NCBI RefSeq assembly: GCF_021283305.1
Contig: NZ_JAJSOK010000006.1
Location: forward strand, 62,001-126,000
Source: Pseudonocardia kujensis
GTDB lineage: Bacteria > Actinomycetota > Actinomycetes > Mycobacteriales > Pseudonocardiaceae
DNA length: 64,000 bases
Direction of reading: 5' to 3'
The notes beneath the pieces are model-generated. The model was given only the letters and a program-made list of their open reading frames with translations. It did no database searches and was not told the origin of the DNA. Below, piece by piece: positions 42,901 to 50,972 of the stretch. A program made the translations under genes and the position numbers. Each line of letters opens with the position of its first letter. Within the stretch, counting starts at the first letter, position 1.

Positions 42901-45565
42901 GCTCCAGGGCCCCGCCCAGCACGCCGAGGACGCGCTGGCGCTCCTGCTCCCGGTACCGGTCGTCGATGTCGAGGCAGCCGCCGACGTACCCGCGCTCCTC
43001 CGCCGCCGGGTTCAGCGGGGCGCCGCGGTCGAGCACCCAGCGGTACCGGCCGTCGGCGCGGCGCAGCCGGTACTCGGCCTCGAAGACGCCGCCCGCCGCG
43101 GCGGCGCGGCGCTCGTCGTAGCCGGCCAGGTCGTCCGGGTGGATCCGGGCACGCCACCCGGTGCCGAGGTCGGCGTCGCCGCCGCCGGTGTACTCCCGCC
43201 AGGCCTTGTTGACGAAGAGCCGGCCGCCGTCGGCGCCGTCCGCCCAGATCAGGGCCGGGGTGGCGTCGGCGAGGGCTCGGAACCGGCGCTCCGCGTCGGC
43301 GCGCGCCCGGGCCAGCCGCAGATGCCCGTCGACGCGGGCGAGCAGCTCGCGGGCCGCGAACGGTTTGGTCAGGTAGTCGTCGGCGCCGAACGCGAGGCCC
43401 TCGACGGCCGCCTCCTGCCCCGCCCGCGCCGACAGCAGCACCACCGGGACACGGGCGGTCCGCGGGTCGACGCGCAGGGCGTTGAGCAGGGCCATCCCGT
43501 CGAGCTCGGGCATCATCACGTCGGACACGACGAGGTCCGGCGGGTCCGCGAGCGCCGCCTCGAGCGCCGCCCGGCCGTCGGCCACGACCTCCACCGCGTA
43601 CCGCGACGCGAGCAACCGGTGCAGGTAGTCCCGCATGTCGGCGTTGTCGTCGGCGACGAGCACCCGGCCGCCCGCGACGGCCGGGACCGGGACCGGGCCG
43701 GCGGCCGGCTCCCCCGGCTCGCTCGGCAGCCACCGCAGGGCCTCCGCGACGAACGGCTCGACGGACGACGAGGTCGGCAACGAGGTCGGCGACGAGGTCG
43801 GATCCGATTCCTCCGCCTCCGCGACCCGTTCCGCGGGCAAATGCGCCGTGCCGAGCGGAACGGTGACCGTGAACGTGGTGCCGACGTCGAGGGTGCTCTC
43901 CGCGCCGACCGTGCCGCCGTGCAGCGCCGCCAGCTCCCGCACCATGGCCAGCCCGATCCCGCTGCCCTCGGCGGAGCGCGCCCGCGTGCCGGTGATCCGG
44001 TGGAAGCGCTCGAACAGCCGGGGTATCTCGGCCGCCGGGATGCCCACGCCGGTGTCCGTCACGGTGAGCACGGCGGCGCCGTCGACCTCCCGCAGCCGGA
44101 CCGTGATCCCACCCTCGAAGGTGAACTTCAGCGCGTTCGACAGCAGGTTGAGGACGACCTTCTCCCAGCTGTCCCGGTCGACGTGGACCGGCCGCGGCAA
44201 CGGCGGGCAGTCGATCACGAGCTCGAGCCCGGCGTGCTCGATCGCGGAGCGGAACGCCCCGGCCAGCTCGGCGGTGAAGACGGCGAGGTCCAGGGGCTCG
44301 AAGCGGGCCTCGATCCGGCCGGCCTGCAGCCGCGAGTAGTCGAGCAGGCTGTTCACCAGCCTGCCCAGCCGCAGCCCGTTGCGGTGGATCACGTCGAGCT
44401 CGGTGCGCAGCCGCTCCGGGCCGATCCCGTCGGCCGCCCGCAGCTCCTCGACGGGCCCCATGATCAGCGTGAGCGGCGTGCGGAACTCGTGGCTGACGTT
44501 GGAGAAGAAGTCCGTCTTCGCGCGGTCGAGCTCGGCCAGCGCCTCGGCCCGGTGCCGCTCGGTCTCGTACGCGCGCGCGTTGAGCAGCCCGGAGGCGATC
44601 TGCGCGACCAGGAGCTCGACGAACCCGCGGTACCCCTCGTCGTAGCGGCGGTAGGGGTTGAGACCCACGACCACGAAGCCGGCCACGTCCTCGCTGCCGA
44701 GCGGCACGACCACGGCCTCGGTCGGCGGCCGGTCCCACTCCCCGGTCGGCAGGATCGCGAAGCGCGCACCGAGGTCGTCGACCATCGCGCTGCGGCCGGC
44801 TCGCGCCTCCCGGACGGGCCACGGCCCGTCCGGGCCGGTCCGCTCCGGCGCCGCCGGGGCGCCGGCCTCGATCCCGGCCGCGCACGCCAGCCGGGCGCCG
44901 CCCTCGTCCCCGTCCTCGAACAGGTAGACGAGGGAGAACGGCAGGTCCCGGGTGGTGGTGCCGAGCAGGTCGCAGGCGGCGTCGAGCACCGCGCGCTCGC
45001 TGCGCGCCGTGGTGACGGCGGCGGACAGCGCCCGCAGGGTCGACATCCGGCGCTCGCCGAGGACCCGGTCGGTGTTCTCGGTGACGACGCAGAGGAAGCC
45101 GGGGATCCCCCCGGTGTCGTCGGCGAGCGGGCTGTAGGAGAACGTGTGGTACGTCTCCTCCGGGTAGCCGGAGCGCTCGAGGATCAGGAGCAGGTCCTCG
45201 TCCCAGGTCGCCTCGCCCGTCTCCAGCACCGAGGCGATGCGCGGGCCGATGTCCTCCCAGATCTCCGCCCACACCTCGTGGGCGGGCCGCCCGAGCGCCC
45301 ACGGGTGCTTGGCCCGCAGTGTGTCCCGCTGGTAGGCGTCGTTGTAGAAGAAGGCGAGCTCGGGGCCCCAGCCCATCCACATCGAGAAGCGGGAGCCGAG
45401 CAGGATCCGCACGACGTTGCGCAGCGCCGACGGCCAGGTCTCCGGCGGCCCGACCGACGTCGCGCCCCAGTCCCAGCCGGCCATGATCCGGCCGAGCTCG
45501 CCGCCGCGCGCGAAGATGTTCTCCTCGGCGGTCTGCGGGCGCAGAGTCTCGCCGGGCGGGGTCAT
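39959..45565 (-). CDS. Giant hybrid sensor: histidine kinase-receiver-PP2C-RsbW-STAS fusion
   Basis: 1868 residues in one frame. Order: PAS (about 1-170), GAF (180-330), HisKA with NVSHEFRTPLTLI (His359), HATPase (N-box Asn477, DTGVGIP, GSGIGLAM), receiver with LVVSDVMMPELDG (Asp682) and Lys in DDYLTKPFA, PAS (about 750-870), three GAF domains (about 890-1340), SpoIIE/RsbU PP2C phosphatase (GGDWYDVF, Asp1420; LLLYTDGLVE; HADDIALV), RsbW-like HATPase (LGEAAANAVDHAY, Asn1663), and STAS with VGYLPSAGIGMLLDL (Ser1820 as phospho-site). The C-terminal PP2C-kinase-STAS part resembles Rv1364c of M. tuberculosis; here a full hybrid kinase is added in front. All key residues are present, so a cytosolic signal could pass from kinase to sigma-factor control in one protein. 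No cognate sigma gene is adjacent. The stop codon TAG comes from the CTAG insertion site. Confidence 0.9.
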   Translation of the reverse strand: MTPPGETLRPQTAEENIFARGGELGRIMAGWDWGATSVGPPETWPSALRNVVRILLGSRFSMWMGWGPELAFFYNDAYQRDTLRAKHPWALGRPAHEVWAEIWEDIGPRIASVLETGEATWDEDLLLILERSGYPEETYHTFSYSPLADDTGGIPGFLCVVTENTDRVLGERRMSTLRALSAAVTTARSERAVLDAACDLLGTTTRDLPFSLVYLFEDGDEGGARLACAAGIEAGAPAAPERTGPDGPWPVREARAGRSAMVDDLGARFAILPTGEWDRPPTEAVVVPLGSEDVAGFVVVGLNPYRRYDEGYRGFVELLVAQIASGLLNARAYETERHRAEALAELDRAKTDFFSNVSHEFRTPLTLIMGPVEELRAADGIGPERLRTELDVIHRNGLRLGRLVNSLLDYSRLQAGRIEARFEPLDLAVFTAELAGAFRSAIEHAGLELVIDCPPLPRPVHVDRDSWEKVVLNLLSNALKFTFEGGITVRLREVDGAAVLTVTDTGVGIPAAEIPRLFERFHRITGTRARSAEGSGIGLAMVRELAALHGGTVGAESTLDVGTTFTVTVPLGTAHLPAERVAEAEESDPTSSPTSLPTSSSVEPFVAEALRWLPSEPGEPAAGPVPVPAVAGGRVLVADDNADMRDYLHRLLASRYAVEVVADGRAALEAALADPPDLVVSDVMMPELDGMALLNALRVDPRTARVPVVLLSARAGQEAAVEGLAFGADDYLTKPFAARELLARVDGHLRLARARADAERRFRALADATPALIWADGADGGRLFVNKAWREYTGGGDADLGTGWRARIHPDDLAGYDERRAAAAGGVFEAEYRLRRADGRYRWVLDRGAPLNPAAEERGYVGGCLDIDDRYREQERQRVLGVLGGALEREGTVAARRQVLVRALVDEGVADLVRLIVVDESGAPRVVALAARDAKREADLARLDARSRWAAEVLADGRPATAVVDESYIVGASADPEQQDVRRRLDLRSVSLVPLAARGRVAGVLATARTGGSAPPQDALDLALLEEIGRRAATAIDNAQLFESEQDTSHRLTLLQEATAALSAAATPGRVAQTAVAQFAQLLRTSSVAMWEVRGSGTLESLHSVGWPPAVQRDWASVPEDARAPVADAVRRGAPVWVESAEDWERDYPHLHRLVREEYGYSGAAAVPLLVAGRCIGVVALGFVAPRRLAATERAAAVSLAEQSALALQRAELLAAESDARLAAEKFSRVVSALSGAARSAEVAAVILGHAEEIGATSAVVAVRRADQLEVLAAYPPTPVHWLAADVPRPLAYAARTGEPVWVGTRSPHAWSDRGLDEGRGDLPDQVAVPLSLGGTPLGVLGLRFPDDGPALSDEARAALLTVAEQCAQALDRARLHEAEHEIAAVLQRSLLPPEPRPFARLRTATRYRPGTAGVQAGGDWYDVFAVDDDRIALSVGDVVGQGPAAAAVMGQLRVALSGALRQGHPPAAALEILDAHVSWIPGARASTAACLLLDRASGTLRWARAGHLPPLLVDRDGARYLHDTLGPVLGLPDRPPFTEGSTTIRPGTTLLLYTDGLVERRGEIVDDGLARLAEAAARRAGETPDELVDHVLAEVVEQHGHADDIALVAVRLLPAPLQARYPASPEVLSGMRGDVRTWAEEGALPKLQLEDLQLALGEAAANAVDHAYRSSAPAGFDIALDLEADGGVRVAVRDHGHWRPQPADKGFRGRGLDLIRALADEVEIGRAEEGTLVTFRLPPAERNPEAAPVGPPAAAAPVARAPAGLTAQQDGAGLVLALHGDLDLHGIDHVREPLGAALARVRPAEPVVLDLTDVGYLPSAGIGMLLDLADVARARGVLLRIERPGTGPVARVLALTGLDGDASLGGA

Positions 45566-45772
45566 CGAGGGGGCTCCGTTCCGACGTCGATCCGTTCAGG
45601 AGTCGCAGCGTATCCGGATCCGACGACCGCGGTGCAGGCCTCGGCCCGTCTCCGCCGAGCCGCCGCCGAAGTTCGCGTCCGGGCGCATGGAAGGCGGCGG
45701 AACGGGTACGTGACCTCGCCGGCCGACCCCCGTCGCCGGACGGACGACGCAGTTCAGGGAGCAGGTGACGCC

Positions 45773-46021
45773 GTGCCGGACGGTGACGAGTGGCGGGCCC
45801 TCGCGGCCCTCGCGGGCAGGGCCGGGAACGTCGACGCCCGGGCCGAGCTCGTCGGCGCGGCCGTGATCCTCGCGGTGGCCGTGGCCCTGGCGGTGGCGGG
45901 GTTGCTGACGCTGAACCTGGGAATCCTCGTGGGGGCCGTGGTGGTGGGCACCGCGGGCGCGATCTGGTGGGGCGAGGCACGACGCCGGAACCCCAAGGGA
46001 CAGGCGAGGAGGCACCCGTGA
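45773..46021 (+). CDS. Small two-TM membrane protein
   Basis: 82 residues. Charged N-terminus (MPDGDEWRALAALAGRAGNVDARAE) then two hydrophobic helices (LVGAAVILAVAVALAVAGLLTL and LGILVGAVVVGTAGAIWW) and a basic tail. GTG 45773 is preferred for the GGGAGCAGG upstream; GTG 45710 would add a disordered stretch. It overlaps the next small gene by 4 bp. Confidence 0.6.
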   Translation: MPDGDEWRALAALAGRAGNVDARAELVGAAVILAVAVALAVAGLLTLNLGILVGAVVVGTAGAIWWGEARRRNPKGQARRHP

Positions 46022-46179
46022 CGGAGCCGCAGGACGACCGGAAGCCCGAGGACGACCCGGTGCGCCCGTTCCCCGAGCAGGAGGACCCGGAGGCGCTGGA
46101 CTCCGACCCGGCCGAGGTGCCGCGTCCCGGTGCCCCGAGCATGCCGATGAAACCCGGTGAGGAGCACGGGGAGGGCTGA
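46018..46179 (+). CDS. Small acidic Pro-rich protein
   Basis: 53 residues (MTEPQDDRKPEDDPVRPFPEQ...), Asp/Glu/Pro-rich and probably disordered. GTG 46018 overlaps the stop of the small membrane gene (GTGA), with AGGAGG at 46007-46012. The pair appears translationally coupled. No family recognised. Confidence 0.6.
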   Translation: MTEPQDDRKPEDDPVRPFPEQEDPEALDSDPAEVPRPGAPSMPMKPGEEHGEG

Positions 46180-46258
46180 CCCGCGATCTTCGCGGGAGGT
46201 GTTCCCGGCGCGCTCCCGGGTACCTCCCCGCCGTCACCGACGCCGGAGGAGTGCCCGA

Positions 46259-46636
46259 ATGACGACCAGCAGCAGGACCACGACGGCGAAGCGCCGGATC
46301 GCGGCGGGCGTGCTCGCCGGTGTCGCCGCGCTCTCCCTGGCCGGCTGCGCGGGCGGGTCGCGCAGCGGCAGCGACCAGCCGGGCGTGGACAACACGGAGA
46401 CCGCGGCACCGAACCAGCCGGTCAAGACCTCCATCAGCACGTCGTCGGAGAAGGACCTGGCGGCGGCCCTGCGCACCAACGGGGTCGACGACCCCGAGAA
46501 CTGGGCGCAGATCCTCGTGCAGAACAAGCCCTACCCCGCCGGGGCCGAGGGGACCCAGAAGATCCAACAGGTGCTGCAGCAGTTCCAGGCCTCCCCGGAC
46601 CTGTCGGCGAAGATCACGAACGTCGTCGAGCCCTGA
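46259..46636 (+). CDS. Small lipoprotein
   Basis: 125 residues with a twin-basic N-terminus (AKRRIAAG), hydrophobic stretch and lipobox LAGC (Cys30). The mature part (ASPDLSAKITNVVEP end, AAALRTNGVDDPENWAQILVQNKPYP) is a short helical domain of unknown role, probably on the outer face of the membrane. ATG 46259 after GGAGGA. Same strand as the two small genes upstream. Confidence 0.8.
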   Translation: MTTSSRTTTAKRRIAAGVLAGVAALSLAGCAGGSRSGSDQPGVDNTETAAPNQPVKTSISTSSEKDLAAALRTNGVDDPENWAQILVQNKPYPAGAEGTQKIQQVLQQFQASPDLSAKITNVVEP

Positions 46637-46642
46637 CCCGGC

Positions 46643-46822
46643 TCAGGACGGCCCGGCGGTCATCCGCACGGTGAAGCCCCCGGGCCCGCGGTGCGCGGTC
46701 ACCGTCCAGCTCGTCGCTGTCCAGCCCGCGGTCCAGCCCGCGGCAGGATGCGGCACGCCGTCCCGGAGCGCCTCGGCGAACTGCTCCCGGTAGGTCCGGA
46801 TGGCCGACGCGGGCGTCCTCAT
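46643..46822 (-). CDS. Small hypothetical protein
   Basis: 59 residues from ATG 46822 (MRTPASAIRTYREQFAEALR...), with an amphipathic helix then WTAGWTATSWTVTAHRGPGGFTVRM. It lies about 90 bp downstream of the ThDP oxidase gene on the same strand. Not recognised; the start lacks a strong ribosome-binding site. Confidence 0.5.
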   Translation of the reverse strand: MRTPASAIRTYREQFAEALRDGVPHPAAGWTAGWTATSWTVTAHRGPGGFTVRMTAGPS

Positions 46823-46914
46823 GCGCCCGCGCCCGCGGTGCCGACGCGGACCCCGGCGAGCCCGAGCAGCCCGGCCCTCCGCCCGACGACGTTCGGGGCG
46901 TCGCGCGAGCGGCA

Positions 46915-48705
46915 TCACCGCCGCCCGGGGATGAACTCCTGCAGCTTGGTCTTCGCCCCCTCGACCACGAGGTGCGCCGCCGAGGGGTCCCCCTTGAGCA
47001 CCGCCTCCAGCGCGGACTTCGCCTGGTCGAGGGTGACGTGCGGCGGGATCGGCGGCACCTCGGGGTCGCAGTACACGTCGAGCACCGCGGGCCGGTCCGC
47101 CGCGAGCACGCGCTCCCAGGCCGGCCCCAGCTCGTCCGGGTCGCGGACGGTGATCGCCTCCAGACCGAGCCCCCGGGCGAAGTCCGCGTAGGACACGTCG
47201 GGCAGCGACTGCGACTCCTCGAACTTCGGCGACCCGCCCATGGCCCGCAGCTCCCAGGTCACCTGGTTGAGGTCGTTGTTGTGCAGCACGCACACCACCA
47301 GCCGTCGGTCGGACCACCGCTCCCGGTACCGCGCGACCGTCAGCAGCTCGGCCATGCCGTTCATCTGCATCGCGCCGTCGCCGGTGATCGCGATCGCGGG
47401 CCGGTCGGGGTGGGCGAACTTGGCCCCGATCGCGTACGGCACCGCCGGGCCCATCGTGGCCAGCGTGCCGGAGAGCGAGCCGCGCACGGACCCGCGGATC
47501 CGCAGCTGACGGGCGTACCAGTTCGCGGCCGAACCGGAGTCTGCGGTGACGATCGCGTCCTCGGGCAGCCGCTCGGACAGCTCCCACACGACCCGCATCG
47601 GGTTGACCGGGTCGGCCGGGACCATGGCCTGCTGCTCCATGGTCTCCCACCAGCGGGCGACGTTCTTCTCCACCGTCTCGCGCCACCCGCGGTCGGTCTT
47701 GCGGGTCAGCCGGGGCAGCAGCGCCCGGAGCGCGGCGGCCGCGTCGGCCACGATGTTGACCTCGGTCGGGTAGCGCATGCCGATCAGGGCGCCGTCCAGG
47801 TCGATCTGCACCGCCCGGGCCTTCCCGTACTCGGGCAGGAACTGCGAGTACGGGAAGTTGGAGCCGACGATCAGCAATGTGTCGCAGTCCCGCATCAGCT
47901 CGTAGCTCGGCCGCGTGCCCAGCAGGCCGATCGCCCCGGTGACCCAGGGCTCGGTGTCGGGCAGCACGTCCTTGCCCAGCAACGCCTTCGCCACCCCGGC
48001 GCCGAGGACGTCGGCCACCTCGGTGACCTCGGTGGCCGCGGCGCGGGCCCCCTGGCCGACCAGGATCGCGACCTTCTCCCCCGCGTCGAGGATCTCGGCG
48101 GCGGCGGCGACGTCGGTCTCGTCGGGCACGGTGGTCGGCGCGAGCAGGCCCGGGGTGCTCGACGGCACCTGCTTGAAGGCGTGCGCCGGCGGCTCCCACG
48201 TCTCGGTCTGCAGGTCGCTCGGGATGATCACCGCCGTCGGGGCGCGGCGGGTCAGCGCGGTGCGGAAGGCGCGGTCGAGCGCGTTCGGCAGCTGTTGCGG
48301 GACGTTGACCTCGACGAGGTAGTCCGACGCGACGTCGGAGAACAACGCCTGCAGGTCCACCTCCTGCTGGTAGGCCCCGCCCATCGCGCTGCGCTCGGTC
48401 TGCCCCACGATCGCGACGACCGGCACGTGGTCGAGCTTGGCGTCGTACAGGCCGTTGAGCAGGTGGATCGCGCCCGGGCCCGAGGTCGCCATGCACACCC
48501 CGGGGCGGCCGGAGAACTTCGCGTAGCCGACCGCCTCGAAGGCCGACATCTCCTCGTGCCGCGACTGGATGAACCGCGGCGAGTCGTCGGCCTTGCCGAA
48601 CGCCGCGACGATCCCGTTGATCCCGTCGCCGGGGTAGGCGAAGACCTGCTCGACCCCCCACTCACGCAGGCGGCGCAGGACGTGGTCGCCGACGGTCTCG
48701 GCCAT
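46915..48705 (-). CDS. Thiamine-diphosphate enzyme, pyruvate oxidase/PoxB-like
   Basis: 596 residues of the acetolactate synthase/pyruvate oxidase fold. N-terminal VEQVFAYPGDGINGIVAAFG and catalytic Glu in SRHEEMSAF; central NAD/FAD-like domain; C-terminal ThDP motif GDGAMQMNGMAELLTVARY-x-HNNDLN (GDG-NN motif). Likely decarboxylates pyruvate or another 2-oxoacid. ATG 48705 is chosen for GAGGAGG just upstream; a longer start is disfavoured. Mg/ThDP residues are intact. A palindrome 116 bp upstream may regulate it. Confidence 0.87.
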   Translation of the reverse strand: MAETVGDHVLRRLREWGVEQVFAYPGDGINGIVAAFGKADDSPRFIQSRHEEMSAFEAVGYAKFSGRPGVCMATSGPGAIHLLNGLYDAKLDHVPVVAIVGQTERSAMGGAYQQEVDLQALFSDVASDYLVEVNVPQQLPNALDRAFRTALTRRAPTAVIIPSDLQTETWEPPAHAFKQVPSSTPGLLAPTTVPDETDVAAAAEILDAGEKVAILVGQGARAAATEVTEVADVLGAGVAKALLGKDVLPDTEPWVTGAIGLLGTRPSYELMRDCDTLLIVGSNFPYSQFLPEYGKARAVQIDLDGALIGMRYPTEVNIVADAAAALRALLPRLTRKTDRGWRETVEKNVARWWETMEQQAMVPADPVNPMRVVWELSERLPEDAIVTADSGSAANWYARQLRIRGSVRGSLSGTLATMGPAVPYAIGAKFAHPDRPAIAITGDGAMQMNGMAELLTVARYRERWSDRRLVVCVLHNNDLNQVTWELRAMGGSPKFEESQSLPDVSYADFARGLGLEAITVRDPDELGPAWERVLAADRPAVLDVYCDPEVPPIPPHVTLDQAKSALEAVLKGDPSAAHLVVEGAKTKLQEFIPGRR

Positions 48706-48820
48706 GGGTACCTCCTCGGGTGCGGCTGCTCCTCTGCGCGGTACCCGTTGCGCCGGCCGACACACGGTGATCCGGGCGCCCGCACCTGCTCGACAGCCGG
48801 AACATCGATCCGCATTGTCG

Positions 48821-48837
48821 GCGGAACGACGTTCCGC
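48821..48837. promoter_or_regulatory. Perfect palindrome upstream of the ThDP oxidase
   Basis: GCGGAAC-GAC-GTTCCGC at 48821-48837, an uninterrupted 7-bp inverted repeat with a 3-base spacer in the promoter region of the gene starting at 48705. Operator-like; the regulator is unknown. Confidence 0.5.
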
Positions 48838-48912
48838 AGCTGCCTCCCGGCAGATCTCCCCGGGAAGGGGCGAACCCGTGCACTCCTGCCGTGGCCCGTG
48901 GAAGCTGGCCCG

Positions 48913-49036
48913 GTGAGCGCCCGGTTCGGGATCGCGACGGCACCGATGCAGGGTCGTCCTCGGCCTGCCGAGCCCCTACCCGGACGGCGTCGCCCGCTGG
49001 GTCGCCGACGAGCTCATCCGCCCGTCGGTCCGGTGA
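48913..49036 (+). pseudogene. Remnant of an LLM-class F420-dependent oxidoreductase
   Basis: The start reads MSARFGIATAPMQ, typical of LLM-class oxidoreductases. From 48956, in another frame, comes VLGLPSPYPDGVARWVADEL, typical of their C-terminus, ending with TGA at 49034-49036. The middle (about 250 codons) is missing, so a large deletion joined both ends. It overlaps the 3' end of the convergent sigma-factor gene. Confidence 0.5.
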
Positions 49037-50240
49037 CCCGGTCCCGACGCCGGCGCAGCTGGGCGGCCTGGGCCGGGTCCTGCGGGAGGGCCAGGGCGGC
49101 GTCGTAGGCCGCGCGCGCCGCGGCGTGGTCGCCCAACCGGTCGAGGAGCTCGGCCCGGGCGGCGTGCCGGAGCGGATAGCGCTCCAGCCCCGCGACGGCG
49201 TCGACCGCCAGCAGCCCGGCGGCGGGCCCGTCCCGCTCGGCCAGCGCGGCCGCCCGGTTCAACCGGACGACGGGCGTGTCCTCGACCTGCAGCAGCACGT
49301 CGTACCAGGACACCACCGCCTGCCAGTCCGTGGCCGCCCACGTCGGGGCCAGCGCATGGCAGGCCGCGATCGCGGCCTGCACCACGTACGGGTCGGGCCG
49401 GTCGGGGCTGCGGCGCAAGCCCTCCCCGACCAGCAGCACGCCCTCCGCGATCAGGTCGCGGCGCCACCGCGAGCGGTCCTGGTCGGCGAGCAGCACGGGC
49501 AGACCCGCCGCGTCGCGCCGGGCCTCGCGGCGCGAGTCCGTGAGCAGCTCCAGCGCGAGCAGCCCCAGCACGGAGGGCTCCCCCGGCATCAGCTCGCGCA
49601 GCAGCCGGGTGAGCCGGACCGCCTCGTCGACGAGGGTCGGGCGGACCTCGCCGACGGGGTCGTACCCCTCCGTGAACAGCAGGTACACCGTGGCGAGCAC
49701 GCCGCGCAGCCGGTCGGGCAGCTCGTGGTCGTCGGGGACCCGGTAGGGGATCGCGGCCTTCGCGATCTTCTGTCGCGCCCGGGTCAGCCGCTTCGCCATC
49801 GTCTCCTCCGGCACGAGCAGCGCCTGCCCGACCTCGGCGACCGACAGCCCGCAGAGCGTGCGCAGGGCCAGTGCCACCTGCGTCTGGTGGGCGAGCGCGG
49901 GATGGCAGCAGACGAAGATCAGCCGGAGCAGGTCGTCGCGGACGGTCTCGGGCGGGGGCGGGTCCTCGGGCACCACGGCGAGCGCCTCCTTCCCCGGCCG
50001 CACGGACTCCCGGCGCAGCAGGTCGATCGCCCGGCGCCGGGCGGTCAGGGTGAGCCAGGCCCGGGGCTGCTCGGGTACGCCGTCACGCGGCCAGGTCTCC
50101 AGGGCGCGCAGGGCCGCGTCCTGCACCGCGTCCTCGGCGAGCGGCAGGTCGCCGAGCTGCCGGACGAGCGTGGCCAGCACCCGGCGGCCCTCGTCGCGCA
50201 CGAGGCGGACGAGGGCCGCGCGGGCCGGCCCGTCGGTCAC
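49014..50240 (-). CDS. ECF42-type RNA polymerase sigma factor with C-terminal extension
   Basis: 408 residues. Sigma-2 region (LVRQLGDLPLAEDAVQDAALRALETWP, LTARRRAIDLLRRE) and sigma-4 (TLCGLSVAEVGQALLVPEETMAKRLTRARQKI) are followed by the long DUF6596/TPR-like C-terminal domain (LLFTEGYDPVGEVRPTLVDEAVRL...) characteristic of ECF42. GTG 50240 overlaps the stop of the DGPF-family gene by 4 bp (GTGA). ECF42 groups lack an anti-sigma factor; the C-terminal domain is thought to provide control. Confidence 0.9.
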   Translation of the reverse strand: MTDGPARAALVRLVRDEGRRVLATLVRQLGDLPLAEDAVQDAALRALETWPRDGVPEQPRAWLTLTARRRAIDLLRRESVRPGKEALAVVPEDPPPPETVRDDLLRLIFVCCHPALAHQTQVALALRTLCGLSVAEVGQALLVPEETMAKRLTRARQKIAKAAIPYRVPDDHELPDRLRGVLATVYLLFTEGYDPVGEVRPTLVDEAVRLTRLLRELMPGEPSVLGLLALELLTDSRREARRDAAGLPVLLADQDRSRWRRDLIAEGVLLVGEGLRRSPDRPDPYVVQAAIAACHALAPTWAATDWQAVVSWYDVLLQVEDTPVVRLNRAAALAERDGPAAGLLAVDAVAGLERYPLRHAARAELLDRLGDHAAARAAYDAALALPQDPAQAAQLRRRRDRVTGPTGG

Positions 50241-50596
50241 CCGCCCTGCGACCCGAAGTCGATCACCGGACGCACCTCCACCGCGCCGTCCCACGCGCCG
50301 GGGATCTGCGCGGCCCACTTCACCGCCTCGTCGAGGTCGGCGCACTCGAACAGGTAGAAGCCGGTCAGGGCCTCCTTGGTCTCGGCGTAGGGCCCGTCCG
50401 TCGCGACGACGTCGCCGCCCTTGCCGCCCTGCACGCGCACCGTGGTCGCGGTGCCGGTCTGGTAGAGCGCGGCGCCGCCGCGGATCACGGCGGCCGCGGC
50501 CTGCCCGAACTCGCCGTACTCCTTCGTCACGTCCGCGAACTCCGGCCGGGTCCAGTCGACGTCGGCGTTGTAGATGAGGGCTGCGTACTGGGGCAT
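50237..50596 (-). CDS. YCII/DGPF-domain protein, ECF42 partner
   Basis: 119 residues of the YCII-related DGPF family: VVATDGPYAETKEALTGFYLFECADLDEAVKWAAQIP. DGPF proteins are the conserved partners and targets of ECF42 sigma factors; the present gene is coupled to one by a 4-bp overlap. ATG 50596. The region upstream contains repeat array B. Confidence 0.92.
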   Translation of the reverse strand: MPQYAALIYNADVDWTRPEFADVTKEYGEFGQAAAAVIRGGAALYQTGTATTVRVQGGKGGDVVATDGPYAETKEALTGFYLFECADLDEAVKWAAQIPGAWDGAVEVRPVIDFGSQGG

Positions 50597-50782
50597 CGGA
50601 TCCTCCTGGATCTCCTCGCGCGCCGGCGGGCTCCGGCGTCACCCGAGGGACGAACGGGGGACCGCCGGCCGGGACGGTCGCGCCCGAAATTCTTCCGGCC
50701 ACCTCCGGGCCGCCACCAGAACCGTCGCTCCTGGGCACCCCGACGTGACGCCCCCGGCGTCGCCCGCACCCCCTCCGCCCCC

Positions 50783-50936
50783 GCGAGTCGGCAGTTCCAG
50801 CAGCGCGAGTCGGTAGTTCCAGCAGCGCGAGTCGGTAGTTCCAGCAGCGCGAGTCGGCAGTTCCAGCAGCGCGAGTCGGCAGTTCCAGCAGCGCGAGTCG
50901 GCAGGTCCTATAGCGCGAGGCGGCAGGTCCTGTGGC
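50783..50936. repeat. 22-bp tandem repeat array B
   Basis: Seven units of exactly 22 bp (starts 50783, 50805, 50827, 50849, 50871, 50893, 50915): core GCGAGTCGGCAG or its GTAG variant followed by TTCCAGCAGC, with the last two diverging. The core equals that of array A (901-1080) apart from one base, and the period is identical. It fills most of the gap between the DGPF gene (50596) and the fragment ending at 50973. The remaining bases of 50597-50972 hold no gene and presumably the DGPF promoter. Confidence 0.9.
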
Positions 50937-50972
50937 CGGACTCGTCGTGATCACCCTTGCCGGCGGCCCTGG

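Noticed and set aside
39926..46021. 2031-codon plus-strand frame and a 1718-codon minus frame across the giant sensor
   Set aside because: Both are shadow frames forced open by high GC at third positions; their translations are Arg/Gly/Pro or Val/Gln-rich noise, while the minus frame 39959-45565 carries every conserved domain. Only the last 83 codons of the plus frame (from 45773) look like a gene.
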